64,000 nt of DNA from Pinus tabuliformis (GCA_031772625.1 CM062813.1:693294420-693358419); one strand, 5' to 3'; positions 22,160 to 33,404 are shown, numbered from the stretch's first letter. Translations and numbers: made by a program. Notes: generated by a model from the sequence alone, not told the origin.

Positions 22160-23780
22160 CCATCAACTACATGCTTGATCTTGTCAAACCGTCTAAAATC
22201 AATCATTGATTCCCTAGTAGGGCTTGGAAAATATCCAAGAGATCATTCTCATGAAAGGAGTTATACTACTCAGTTATGACATCCTTTCGTACCTTCTTAG
22301 CAGCTACCCCTAAAAAAGGGAGGGCTATGTTTGAAGAATAGAGGACAATAGTGCAACATAAGTAGGAAATTTCGTAGTTTGATGACTCACCTGAGATGTG
22401 GACATAGATGCTCCCACTTGTTCCTGTACACCCTATAATGTTTGAATAAGCCATCTTGACTTCCTGGATACACTAGAATGTAATGAGGTCTCTGTTTTTT
22501 TACTATAATCTTGTTGATCTGAATTTGATTTCTTTTTCAATTTTAGAACAGAATCTGGAACAACAAGCTTTTTGTGTTCATTAATCATTAGAGGATGTTT
22601 CTATGATTTTGAGGACCATTCATCCTCATCAAACTTCATATCCTTGCTCACCAATATGTTCATTTGAACTTGAATTTAGATTCAGTAAGCCTCAAATGTA
22701 TTACTCTATCCAAAAAATATCCCCTTTATATTCAAGGGTTCAAGTTTAGTCCTTTTCTTATCATGAATATGAATATAAATTGGACAAACAAAAAGATATG
22801 GAAATGTAATACTTGTGGCTTCTCACTAGTAAAATATTTCTTTGGTGTTTTGTCCTTCAAGATCCTGTGAGGACATTGGTTCAACATATAGACAACTATG
22901 GTGTAAGCTTTGTCTTAAAGACATATGGGTAGATCCATGTCATGGATCATGGTTTTATCTATCTCAATGATGTATTTGTTACTCTACAACCCCATTCCTA
23001 GCACCCTCTTGATCATTGTTTCCTTGTAAAAGGTATCAAAGTCCTTGGAGGTGTTCTCTCCCCTAAAATTAAAGCATTTTGATCTTTTCCCCATTTGATT
23101 TTCAACCAATGCTTTGAACTCTTTAAACTTACCAGATACTTCATATTTAGTCTTCATAAAATAAATCTTGGTTTTGTGAGAGGAATCATCAATAAAAGAA
23201 ACATAATATAGCTTATCTATGAATGAAGAGGAAGGCATAGGCCCACAAACATCTGATTACATTAAATTGAGAATATTTCTTGATTTTTCCTCACGAGATG
23301 GAAAAGCAATCTTTGAATTCTCATTGAGTGCACACCCTATACACTCTTCATTCTTCTCTACCTTGAAGTTTGGCAATCCATACACCATATCCGTCAAGAG
23401 TGGAAGAGCTCCATGGTTCAAGTGACCAAAGTGATTGTACCACAACTTCCATAGATTTCCAATATCATATAGTAGAGTATCATCCTTTGTAGTATTGACA
23501 AGAAGCCTATAAAGGCCTCCTTCCAACACACCTTTAGCTAAGAACCAAGGAAATTCATGGTTGCAATATCTAATAATGCACTTCTGATCATTGAGCTCAA
23601 CTATACGCTTCTTATTTGTGATAGATGAGATAGAAAGAAGGTTCTTCATTAATTCTAGTACATAAAAAACATATTTCCAATCAAGATTATCCCCTGATGG
23701 CATCCTAAAAGAGATGGTTCCAATTTTAATCATATGATATGTAGTATTATCACCCAACTCCACTTGTATACCCACATCTT
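22160..23780 (-). pseudogene. minus-strand copia relic: protease end, integrase and linker
   Basis: The minus strand from 23780 downward gives the end of protease (ELGDNTTYHMIKIGTI), then the pre-integrase block HFGHLNHGALPLLTDMVYGL with ECIGCAL. The integrase core start follows (SDVCGPMPSSSF, YYVSFIDDSSHKTKIYFMK). The middle catalytic region is damaged (FNFRGENTSKDF). Further down, YMLNQCPHRILKDKTPKKYF and KDMKFDEDEW match the carboxyl end of copia integrase and the linker to polymerase. No polymerase is readable before about 22160. The protease continues at 30722 on the far side of the inserted LINE. Confidence 0.8.
23767..23780. repeat. LINE target-site duplication, copy 1
   Basis: TATACCCACATCTT, perfectly repeated at 30722-30735. 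Confidence 0.92.
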
Positions 23781-24237
23781 TTTTTTTCCCGTAGAAAAAG
23801 TCATAATTTCTATTAGATCATAAGAAATTACATTTTGTAGATGCTTAGGCATATGCATAATGAGGCTGGTCGCCTCCCAGATAGTAGCAAAAAAACAGTT
23901 TGACTACTGTAACCCTGTACAGGTAAAAAAAAAGAACAGTTTTTTTCCTCCACGCAAGGAGTTTCAGTTCTCAGATGTATCATAAACCAAAATTTATACA
24001 AAATAAAAGTGTATGCTCCACACAGGAAGACATGCTAGTAATTACCAAGATAAAAACAAAAATAACATTTGAAGTTTATCAAAAAGAGAGATATGTCTGA
24101 TAGATCTGTGATGAGTCTAAAATATATTCCAAGTGATAACAGCAGCTGCTGACCCATAGCTTTGTGAGATTCCAGTGGGCCAAAAATATCAAAAAAACCG
24201 TGTAGATAGATTTGAAAAAAGTAAACCAACCTCATAG

Positions 24238-24882
24238 CTATATCTCCCGGAGAGAGTGCAGATCGACAAAAGGCCTGTGGTAGTGTTGATAGAAGATTCC
24301 ATCCAATTCTTCCTGTATCAGCCAGTCTTCTTCTTGCCTTTGCGATGCCTGTTTTGATAGGAGGTCCGCCCTTGTGTTGCGCCCCCTGAAAATGTGTTGA
24401 CAAACAAATTTTTCAAATAAAGCTATAAGCCTGTGTGTCTCATCCAGAATGTGTCTCAAAGAAAAAGCAGAGCAGTGAGATGTTCTATTGATCTAGTTGC
24501 AGACAAGTTTGGAATCCCCAAACAGTTGTAGCTTTGTGCATCGTTTTTCAAGAGCAAAATGGATGAGTTGTTTAGCTGTGGATAGTTCGGCATAATTATT
24601 TGTGCCGCTTCCTAGGTGCATCTATATATTGAAACAATGGTCGTCCCTGAGGTAGAGGAGGGCTCCTCTGCCATAGCCATCTGCTTGGGCCGAGCCGTCG
24701 AAATAGGCCCATGGGAAAGTTTTGTCAATGAGCTCAGGGTGGATGGATCTAGGGGGGGGCTGAGAGAGGTCATCAGGGAGTAGTCCAAAATCGGCAAGGA
24801 TATGGGATCTGATATTAGGCCAGATGGGGTCTCTTTGGTCAAAAATAGCTCGGTTCCTTGCCGTCCAAATAGCCCAGCACAT
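24238..24882 (-). pseudogene. LINE ORF2 carboxyl end: RNase H
   Basis: Minus-strand frame from 24882 to the stop at 24238. After WAIWTARNRAIFDQRD, the RNase H core has AYFDGSAQADG (first Asp), NNYAELSTAKQL (Glu), LFGDSKLV (second Asp) and GRNTRADLLSKQA (last Asp). The DEDD set is therefore complete. Stops at about 24622 and 24506 interrupt it. The GRNTRADLLSKQA ending is typical of the RNase H found in plant L1 elements. Confidence 0.85.
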
Positions 24883-25600
24883 AAGTAGTGGTAAGTTCCT
24901 ATCTCTTCCTTTGTGTTTCTCTAGCCAATTCAGCCAGGCCTCTGTAATGGTCTGTCCTTGCCATTGATTGAGGGATGGGGAGGATGAGGATATAAGGGAC
25001 CATTGCTCAATGACAATAGGGCAGGACAGAAATAAATGCTAAGTGTCTTCCTCATTGCTCCTGCAAAGGTGACACCAGAAGGGCCCATGGAATGATCGTT
25101 TCATCAGATTTGAGCCTGTGGGGATTTTGTTGAACAGAATGGTCCACATGAGCATTCGCGTTCTGGGAGCTGCTTTGAGTTTCCATAGTGCTTTCCACCA
25201 TTGCTAGACATTTTCTGGCTGAGCTTGTTGCATGAGCTTTAAATAACCTTCCTTGGGAGTATATGTTCCATTTTTAGCATGTGCCCATACAATTTCATCT
25301 TCTTCTTCCGTTATCCTGATGTGTGCTTGAGTGAGGGCTTCTGTGAATACCTCCCAATCATGGCACCACTGTCCCGGGATGAGGAGGTCTTGAGCTGTCT
25401 TCCAGGCCTGCTAGAAAAGAGTGGTGTTTTCTTGGTCTGTTATGTGGCCTATATGGGAGACACCCAGCTCCTGTAGATGGGTGATTAGTAGTGCTGGAAG
25501 TCGATGGGCATTGCCACACCCGATCCAAGGATCCATTCCTATACGTACTACATTCCCCTGATGTATCCTCCATGTTAAACCTTCCCGGATGAGAGGGAGG
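24883..25600 (-). pseudogene. LINE ORF2: region after polymerase with zf-RVT domain
   Basis: Minus strand. The block MLMWTILFNKIPTGSNLMKR followed by CHLCRSNEED, HLFLSCP and a Trp-rich segment is the zinc-binding region (Cys-x2-Cys ... His ... Cys) found after plant LINE polymerases. TAG codons interrupt it at several expected Gln positions. A frameshift near 25590 separates it from the polymerase frame. Confidence 0.8.
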
Positions 25601-27917
25601 GAGTTGAGATCAGCTTTCCATATATTGGAGTGCCTTCCGCTCCCCCTGTGTTCCCTGCGAATCCAACCGAATATGTTTTCCGGGTAAATGTATTTTCATA
25701 TACCACTTTTATCCAGAGGCTATGTGAGGTAATGAGCTGCCACCCTAACTTTGCTGCCAGTGCTTTAGCAAAAGCGTCCAATCTTTTTATACCCCATCCT
25801 CCCCATTTCTTTGGCCTCGCTATAGTATCCCATTTTACCCAGGCAAAGAGGTTTCCCTGTTTGTTCCCTTTCCATAAGAATCTGCAGCATATCTTTTGTA
25901 GTCTGGCTAGGATTCCTCTTGGAATCCAGGCCAATGACATCCAGTATACAGGGGTTGCTTCCAGTACTGCTTTTATGAGGGTGAGTCTTCCAGCCCGGGT
26001 GAGGTATCTGTTGTACCATATATTTAATCTCTTTTCCACCTTTGCAATAATCCATATCCAATCAGCGATTTTATATCCCCCGTGTTTCACTCGGAAGCCT
26101 AGATATTTCAACCCTTCCTCCATCGGGTGTGATGGGAAGGGGAACCAGTGTCGAGTGTAAAAGATTTCATGTTGCGAGCAACCTATAGCTGTGATGGTGG
26201 ATTTGTGAATATTTATGATCATGCTTGTAGCCTTCTGAAAGAGGTCGAAGACAAGCTGCAAGGACGAGGTGTTGGCCAAGCTGCCATTTAAGAAAATGAG
26301 CACATAGTCTACAAACAGTAGGTGAGTGAGAGAGAAATTTTCCGTGATTTTTATACTAGTAATCATGCCTCTCCTGTGTTCTGTCCCTATCAATCGACTT
26401 AGTCCTTCCATGATGAGCAGGAAAAGTAAAGGAGATAGGGGGCACCCCTGCCTAAGACCTATTTCTGCAGTGAAGAAAGGAGTGGGGGATCCATTAAGGA
26501 AGATACTGTACGGCACATCAATTATGCAGCTCATTATCCTTTTGATGAACATGTAAGGGAAGCCCAGATGGGTAAGAAGCATTCGAATGTAGAGCAGGCT
26601 TGCCCTGTCGAAAGCTTTGGAGAGGTCCACCTTTAAGATCATGCCTTTCAGACTCCTGCTCTACATCGAATGAAGGAGCTCTTGTGCAGTGCCAATAGCT
26701 TCATGGATTTGGCGGTGCTGAAGGAAAGCGAACTGTTCAGGGGGTATATGTGCCGAAAGGATGGGCTTAAGACTGTTTGCAAGAATTTTGGCCATAATCT
26801 TGTATAGGCAGTTGCAGAACGAGATGGGCCTAAATTCATTGAAAGAGGCTGGCTTGTCAGATTTGGGGATGAGGGCTATGAACGTGGCTTTGATGGCCGA
26901 GGGGATCTTTCCTGACAAGCTGCAGTGATTAATAACTTTGAGGAGGTCCTGGCCCAGAAGGTCAAAAAAGGCAAGGTAGAATTCGATGGTCCATCCGTCA
27001 GGTCATGGGCTTTTGTCTTTTTGAAAGCCTCGAATAGTGGCTTCAAGCTCCCCTAATGAAACCTCCTTGATGAGTTCTTCTGCGTCCTCGTCATCCACAA
27101 ACCTGGGGAAAAGCTCGGCCACTCGCATGATCTCTAACAGATTGGCTTCCCTCGGGGCCATATATATGTTCCTGAAGTGTGAGGTGGCTAATGAGGCTAG
27201 TTCTCTGGAGTTGTGAACTTGTTGTCCCCGATCATTTTGTAGCTCCCAGATAGTGTTGATCGATTTCCGACCATTTGCAAAGCGGTGGAAAAATTTTGTG
27301 TTTTCATCCCCTTCCCTAAGCCAGATTGCTCTGCTTCTTAGTCTCCAGCTTGCCTCTCTATCTCTGAGGACTTGATTTCTCTGATTGATAACGGTTGCGT
27401 ACTTAGCTTTCTGTTATGGGGAGTTGAAAGTTCCATCTGACTGCGATTCAAGGTCTGCAATTGCTTGCTCTGCTTGGGTGATTATTAAGTCATCCTGTTC
27501 CCTCTTCTTGTGAGCCCAAGCTCTGGATAGCACCTTTATTTCAGTGAGGTTTTTTACAAAGCATTTAGCTGGATCCTCCTCCTCAGGGATTGGATGTGTT
27601 TTCCAGAAGTCGAATATTAGTTTGATATAGGAGGGATCCCGGAGCCAAGTGGAGTTGAACTTGAAGGGAGCCTTGTGCTTCTGTTGCTTTTCTCCAATCT
27701 CTAGAAAAATGGGTCTGTGATCCGACATACCACCACTGTCGACCCATTGCCTAGATCTTGGGTGACTGTTGTGAAAGGCCTCCTTGATAATAAAGCGATC
27801 CAGTCTCCTAGCCAAGCTTTGGTCACCAGACCAGTTGTTCCTCCAGATTGGCCGAGGGGATGTTGATCCAAAGGTGATCCTCAAGCAGCTGCTCGAAGAA
27901 ATCAGAAAGCGGGTCAA
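25575..27917 (-). pseudogene. LINE ORF2: reverse transcriptase
   Basis: One minus-strand frame covers this stretch with stops at about 27414, 27007 and 26661. Motifs are FIALIPKSDKPASFNEFRPIS, KILANSLKPIL, QFAFLQHRQIHEAI, ILKVDLSKAFDR (first catalytic Asp), GLRQGCPLSPLLFLL, then HLLFVDYVLIF where FADD is the rule. The second Asp of the catalytic pair is Tyr, which by itself should abolish polymerisation. GLKYLGF and the downstream thumb blocks follow. The upper end (27917-27560) holds the carboxyl part of the endonuclease (GGMSDHRPIFLEI). Confidence 0.9.
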
Positions 27918-28377
27918 TCTGTGCCATATCTCCCCAGGATTCTAAGAAGCCCATATAGAAATTAAGGTCTCCCCCTAGGATTACATTTCCATCTAGGAGG
28001 GGGGAGCTGAGGAGCTTTCGCCAAAAGAGTTCCCTGTTGTGACATGGTCCATAGACATTTATGATTCTTAGCTCTTCCTCCAGCTCCTTGGAGTAAATGT
28101 CCGCCCCCAAGAAACCCTCACCACCCCATATGTTCTTCAGGTTAATCAAGCAGTTCTTGAACCCAATTGCAATGCCCCCAGAGCGACCCGAGACATCAAT
28201 AGCGTGGAAATACCATCCATGCATCCAAGAGCAGAGGATAGAAATGGCCGAATCCGCTTTGCATAGGGTTTCTTGTAAAAGGATAATGTCAACCATCTCA
28301 GATATAAGGAGTCGCTTCAGGGCCAGCTTTTTCTCGGGGCTGGCCATCCCTCTGCAATTAAAGGACAAAATCTTCAT
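27823..28377 (-). pseudogene. LINE ORF2: APE-type endonuclease, amino end
   Basis: Chosen start is the ATG at 28377 (MKILSFNCRGM), because it overlaps the ORF1 stop and begins the conserved endonuclease block. Catalytic blocks in order are SFNCRGMASPEK (Asn), DIILLQETLC (Glu), INVYGPCHN (Tyr) and VILGGDLNF (Asp-x-Asn). A one-base frameshift near 27858 moves to the frame that carries the final SDHR motif. The enzyme would nick target DNA for reverse transcription. Confidence 0.88.
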
Positions 28378-30235
28378 GGAGGGGGGGGGGGGGGGGAAGG
28401 GTGTCCTTTGCTCTAAGAACCCTTTCAATGGTGTGTTGTTTGCCCTGGATCACTTCGTCCCCAGCTTGTTCTTTTGCCTTCTGTATGTTGGAGGGTCGGC
28501 CTCTACCCTGCTTGGGCGAGAGGATGGGAGGGGCAGCTGCCAGTCCTATGGCGTCCAGCTCTTTCTGCTTTGCAGTTGAGCGGGTGGAGTACCTCGGAGT
28601 GGAGTTTACCGAGGGAGAGGGTGATTGAAGGGAGCGGGACGGGACGAAAGGGAGGGAGCAGGAGGTAAAAAAGGCCGATGGCTGTGGGAGAGGGCAGGTC
28701 ATATAGAGATGGTGTGGATTCGTGGGGGGAAAGGGCGGGCGGGAGTCCACAACCAGGTCGAGGACCGATGGGGATGAGGGGCCGGGAATCAAGACCGGAG
28801 GGGGCAAGTGGGAGGATAGTGATAAACAAGAAGAAGTAAGATGCGATGCAGAGTCAACAGGGGGAAGAGACATACCCGATGAAAAGACGACTCCTTTTGC
28901 AGCCCTTGAGCGCGTCAGAGGAGGAGATGGAGGCCTGATCGGGTTCTTGCCCTTATTTTTTTCAGAGGTGCGAGCGGCGCTTCCACTGTGTCTGAGGTCT
29001 TGATTTGTTCCACCCTTGGTGCCGCCGCGGCCGGAGGAGCTGGGTGCTGTAGTGGGTTGGTCCTGCATCATGGATTCCTGCTGAGTCTTTTTGAGGAGGG
29101 GGCAATCCTTGTAGAGGTGACCCACTTGATGGCATCTCCTACATCGGTAAGGGATTCCTTCGTAGTCTAGCTTCTGCTTCCTCGAGAAAGATTTCCACTG
29201 AATAGTGATGTGTTCCTGCAAGCCTCCTCTCGTGTCTAGGTGGACTAGAACCCTGGCGTATGCCATCATCCCCGTCGAGAGATAAGATTTGTCTGATTCC
29301 ATGAAGGTGCCCAGAGAGTTTCCGATTCTCCTGAATATGTCCTCGGACCAGTACTAAAGTGGCAAGCCCGGGAGTCTAACCCAAACAGGCCCGACCCCGA
29401 TTTGTTCAGTCTCCGGGTCGAATAGGGGCGTCCATCTTTTGAGAAGTACTGGTGCTTTTTCGAAGTGCCAGAAAGATGACAGTACCCAGCTTGTGTGGTC
29501 AGCCCTTGCGAACCTCAATGCGAACCAGCCTCGCACGAATGTCTGGACAGAGGGGATTTCCGCCAGGTGTTGGCCCCAAATCTCCGTAGCCCAGGTCTTC
29601 AGTTTTTCCGCTGAGTAATTCCTGCCCCGGATGCGCCCCACAAGAACTCTGTCCGCTAAATCCATCGCGTCTCCCCACTGGATGTCTTCTTCAAGCCTCA
29701 GAATGATGTCCTCAGGTCTGGATTTAAAGCATCATTGTTTCTTCGACGGGCGGGAGGACATGCGGCTAGGGTTTGCAGGTGCCCTAGATCCAACCGGTGC
29801 ATCAATCGAGGGGGAGGGGAGAGGGATCGAAGGGGGGGGGGATAGCCTCCGGGAGGGGGGGATGGCGTTGGAGGCAGGGGGAGCTAAAGGGGGGAGGGGA
29901 GCTGCAGGAAGGGGGGCTTCAGGGGGTGCGTCAGATTGATGCGGAAGGGGTTGAAGACCCTACAAATTTGAGGGGTCGGCGTCGATAGGGGAGGATTGGA
30001 AGCATTCCGCTAGAAAACCAAGGGAGGCCGGGGAGGGAACAGAGAATGGTGCCCAGGAAGAGGGTTCGACAGGCTGTAGAGAGGCGGGGAGAGCCGGATC
30101 CGTCGATTGAGTGAGGTCCTCAAAACTGGCGGACAGACTTTCACTGTACAGACCTCCAGAAGCCATAAACGTGGATCGCCAGATGGAGCCTTCTGCCAGC
30201 GGAGAGTCCGAGTAGTCCACCTCGTCAAGATCCAT
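28358..30235 (-). pseudogene. LINE ORF1: DUF4283-like and CCHC zinc knuckle
   Basis: A single minus-strand frame of about 626 codons with three stops: TAG near 29958, TGA near 29728 and TAG near 29352. Two would be one C-to-T change from Gln and one from Arg. The amino part is acidic, then Pro-rich. ILRLEEDIQWGD through FVRGWFALRFA, WHFEKAPVLLKRW and GPVWVRLPGLPL is the DUF4283 RNA-binding region. CRRCHQVGHLYKDC is an intact CX2CX4HX4C knuckle. The carboxyl third is Ser/Pro/Arg-rich. The protein would coat LINE RNA. The last 20 nt overlap the ORF2 start, and a C16 run encodes its Pro run just before that. Confidence 0.88.
28381..28396 (-). repeat. 16-base C run at the LINE ORF1/ORF2 junction
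   Basis: G16 on the plus strand. It codes Pro in ORF1 and would also code Pro in the ORF2 frame, which is open upstream to about 28428. Confidence 0.95.
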
Positions 30236-30721
30236 ATCGCCAGCTGCTTAAAACAGTATGCAACCTCGGAACCAGGTAACCGTCGGGGACCGTCGCCGAC
30301 AGCAAGGTAAACCGTTGGGCCGTTCAGGGGCGAGAAATGTGGAGCAGCAGAAATCCGTCCGGGTTGTGCAGGCGTGAGGAAAGCGACGGGCGGCAGCCGT
30401 TAGCTGTCTGGGCGCAGCTACAGAGACCTAGCAGCGATCGGCGGAGGGAGGTAACCAGAACGGGGTGAAAAAAAGGAAGGGTAAGTAAGGAGAACCTGCA
30501 GAGGTATGGGGAGAAAAAACAAAAGACAATAGTAAAAACCCCAGGCTCATGACCTGATGAAGGACGATGTCGGGGTTGGTTGCAGGACCGATGCCAGCCT
30601 GCAACCCCGTTTTCTCAACCCCCGTTCAGGCTGTTACAGGGTCATGATCGTACCGGCTCCGTCCTTCCTCTAGGATGACTGATCTATTAGATCAGTGTTG
30701 CTATTTTACTCCCCTCTCTTC
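30236..30721 (-). promoter_or_regulatory. LINE 5' untranslated/internal promoter region
   Basis: GC-rich leader of about 480 bp between the 5' target duplication and ORF1. By LINE biology it should hold the internal promoter; no specific box is recognisable. Confidence 0.5.
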
Positions 30722-30735
30722 TATACCCACATCTT
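30722..30735. repeat. LINE target-site duplication, copy 2
   Basis: TATACCCACATCTT, identical to 23767-23780. Confidence 0.92.
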
Positions 30736-30800
30736 GTTCGAGAAGCTTTCTGATTTTTTTATTATTGGTCACATGCTAAAATGCTCCATTGTCCACATAC
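30722..30800 (-). pseudogene. amino end of the split copia protease
   Basis: The minus strand reads YVDNGAF-HVTNNKKI, the catalytic D-x-G-A block of a copia protease (Asn in place of Ser, with a stop inside). Its frame continues across the target duplication into the protease remainder at 23780. Upstream gag is absent, because unrelated sequence begins by about 30810. Confidence 0.75.
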
Positions 30801-30809
30801 AAACAACAC

Positions 30810-31080
30810 TAGAAGGGGTATTGGTAGAGAGGAAAATCAAGTTAAGGATGAACAAATAGACTCCAATGATATGGCTTCATCTACGAACAAGACAGGGGAA
30901 AAGACTGTTGCTAAGTCTAGAGGTTTAGGGTCACCATTCAAATGTATTGGGTTGAGTTTAGCCCAACAGATGAATACAAAGAGGGATGAAGAGATGCATG
31001 CTTCCAAGCGACATATAGAAGAACTTGAAGGTCTTCTTGTAGCTCAAAAAAAGGAGGTACATGGCTGCTCTTTGGAATGA
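30810..31080 (+). pseudogene. kinesin-12-like (POK/PAKRP-type) exon fragment
   Basis: The plus frame reads TVAKSRGLGSPFKCIGLSLA, then QQMNTKRDEEMHA, RHIEELEGLLVAQKKEVHG. In phragmoplast kinesins of the KIN12 group an RG(L/I)GSPFKCIGLGLAQQMN block leads into an Arg/Glu/Leu-rich coiled coil beginning RIEELEALAA-QKE, so the match is close in order and spacing. The sequence stops at a TGA at 31078 with no motor domain nearby. It is an isolated exon or relic next to a truncated copia, not a gene. Identification is from memory of the family. Confidence 0.55.
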
Positions 31081-31089
31081 TATTTTGGA

Positions 31090-31690
31090 ATTGCAAAACA
31101 ATATTTTGAAAAGCTAGCAACAAGTTGCAAGGTGATCATACTTGTATTAATGATGATACATGGATTCAAAACCCTTTGAGTGGGTGTAGATGAGACCAGG
31201 TGTAAGTCCTGGATTATTTTTACCCCACAGAATTTCCCCTCATAGTGTCATTTCTCAGCCAAAGGATAGTTGTCAACAACTTTATGAAAAAACATATCAT
31301 AAAATAAAATCAATGATTGAATCTTCCCAACTTTAACTCATGTTACCTTCATACCTTACTGTTGATTTCATGCAAGGCTTAAAAGTTTGGCATCTCTATT
31401 CGATTGATGCAGATTTAGGATTTTTAAGCCTTTTTTCTCACCCTTTTATGTTTAAAAAAAAAACACATGCGGGGTGTCCAGATGTCCCCCTTTTCAGGAG
31501 GGGGCACCCATAAGCCCAACTTTTTGGGAAGTGTCCTTGCACACCAGCAAAACATTGCACTGTGCATTTCATGTATTTTTTGCAAAAGAGAGGACGCAAC
31601 AAAATGTTTTGCTAGATGGCCCTGAGGCCTGTGGTCCTGAGGATGCAAGGAGCATGTCCCCAACCTTGGGAGTATGTCCCTGTGTAACAT
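31090..31690. other. unassigned spacer
   Basis: No coding domain recognised. A patch near 31470-31680 has several short GTCCCC/TGTCCC repeats and a weak inverted appearance, perhaps an old LTR fragment. Confidence 0.3.
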
Positions 31691-32569
31691 TGGATATTTC
31701 CATAGAAAGCTAATAGCGGAGACTTGGGGAGCTAGACTCTATGTCATAACTATTTTCATCTGTCCCTAATTTTCCATGTGTGCTGAAGGACAATACCTTT
31801 CTAAGCAATTGGGAGGTTATAAATTGTTAAACTCAGCTTGAAACCATGCCCAAAAAGTCTTAGCAGATGGGCATATGTGCTTTGGTTTAACCACTCAACC
31901 CATTGTTCAATAAATTAAGATAAGTTTGGTATTGAATATAGCAATTTAAACTCCATTATTTCAGTGTTTGTTTTAAGCCTAAGTTATTTGAAATTTGACA
32001 GAGTCCTGCATTTTCGTTAAGAAATGCATCAAATACTACCACAACTAACAAAGAGTAAAATATTTACGGTAAAAACTGAATTTGGATTTAACAAGGATGG
32101 TCAATTTTCGTGTTTAAAAAACCTTCTCATGAACCAAGTGGGGATGGTTTCTCATGAAAAGTAGCCATACACTGATATTTCCACAAAAAGTCAATAGGGT
32201 AGACTGGAATTATGTTCTATAACTATTTGCAACTGTCCCTAATTATCTACGTGTCTTGAGGGAGAGTGTCGTCTAAAAAATTGTGGTGGTAAAAAATTGT
32301 TAACCTCAGCCTGAAATCATGCTTAAAAATCCTTTTACAGATTGGCATCTGCACTTTGGTTTAATCACCTGATGTATTGCTCAAAAAATTAATATAAGTT
32401 CAATATTGAATATAACAATGTGAACTCTGTTATTTTAGTGCTTCTTTTCAACTTAATTCAAGTAAAATTTGACAAAGTCCTGTGTTTTTTTGGAAATGCA
32501 TCATATGTTATTTTGTTTCTCTGCAATTCACACTAAGTATCGCATTTCGCTACGTTCTTCATCGTAACA

Positions 32570-32600
<31 letters not shown>

Positions 32601-33400
32601 AGTACATCATGGAACAAAGCGAGCTACAACCATCTAATGATAACAATACAAAGAAATTACTAATACTATCCTAGTTAACCCCGAAGTGCTAGCATAGGAG
32701 TTTGTGCCCTAATAGGAAGGGATTCAAAATCTTTATGGAAAACAATGAATTTTCCCTTAACAAGCAAAGCCAGTTCTTGTTTGAAAAGCCTAAATTTCCT
32801 TGAGCTTAAGAGGGGATGGTTCCTCAAGAAAAGTAGCCTTACATTGATATTTCCACAGAAAACCAATAACAGAGAGTTGTACTGTCTGCCATAAATATTT
32901 GCAACTGTCTCTATTCATCCAAGTGTCCTGAAGGGGAGTACCTTTCTAAGAAATTGGGGTGGTAAGAAAATAGTTAAACTCAACTTCAAATCATGCCCCA
33001 AGTGTCTTGGCAGATGGGCACATGTGCTTTGGTTTAATCACTTCACCCATTGCTTAATAAATTAGATAACTTCAGTATTGAATATAGCAATTTGAACCTC
33101 AATATTTCCATGTTCTGTTTAAGCTAAAGTCAATCAAATTTGAAAGCATCTTGCATTTGTTTTATAATACATCATGGAATAAAGAGATCTACAACAAGCT
33201 AAAGGCGAGAATAAAATCATTTTCCCATTTTAATTATGCCAGCAATACTAGCATAGGAGTTTATGCCCCAATAGGAAGAAATTCAAAATCATTATAGAAT
33301 AAATTGAAGTTGGCTTTAACAAGCAAAGCCAGTTCTTGCTGAAAATGATCCAATTCCCCTCAGCTAAGGGGGGATGTTACCATGTGAAAAATTAACCTTA
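31690..33400. repeat. diverged tandem repeat, three units plus a partial fourth
   Basis: Landmarks recur in order: GATATTTCCA(C/T)A near 31692, 32177 and 32848; TTTGCAACTGTC-like; TGCTTTGGTTTAA-TCAC; TATTGAATATA(A/G)CAA; and AAGCAAAGCCAGTTCTTG in later units. Unit length is about 485 bp, with the middle unit longer (about 670 bp) partly because of an rRNA-derived insertion. Noncoding; function unknown. Confidence 0.8.
32521..32600 (-). rRNA. 5.8S rRNA fragment (first ~80 nt), relic
   Basis: On the minus strand the block starts AACGACTCTCGGCAACGG and continues ATATCTCGGCTCT, GATGAAGAACGTAGCGAAAT and GCGATACTTAGTGTGAATTG. This is the nearly invariant 5' half of plant 5.8S rRNA. The 3' half, ITS and the flanking 18S and 26S genes are absent. 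It sits inside one unit of the tandem repeat and is not a functional rRNA gene. Confidence 0.9.
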
Positions 33401-33404
33401 CATA

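Larger units (their letters stand above)
23781..30721 (-). mobile_element. full-length L1-type LINE with RNase H, minus strand
   Basis: Flanked by a perfect 14-bp target duplication. On the minus strand the 3' end at 23781 is a short oligo-A (T-run on the plus strand), and the 5' end at 30721 follows about 480 bp of GC-rich untranslated sequence, so the insertion looks full length (6.9 kb). It encodes ORF1 (DUF4283-like plus zinc knuckle) and ORF2 (APE endonuclease, reverse transcriptase, zinc-binding region, RNase H), the plan of plant L1 elements. It inserted into the protease region of a copia element in the same orientation. Several stops and two frameshifts show it is dead. Confidence 0.93.

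Noticed and set aside
32521..32600. A functional 5.8S rRNA gene or rDNA unit
   Set aside because: Only half the gene is present, without ITS, 18S or 26S.
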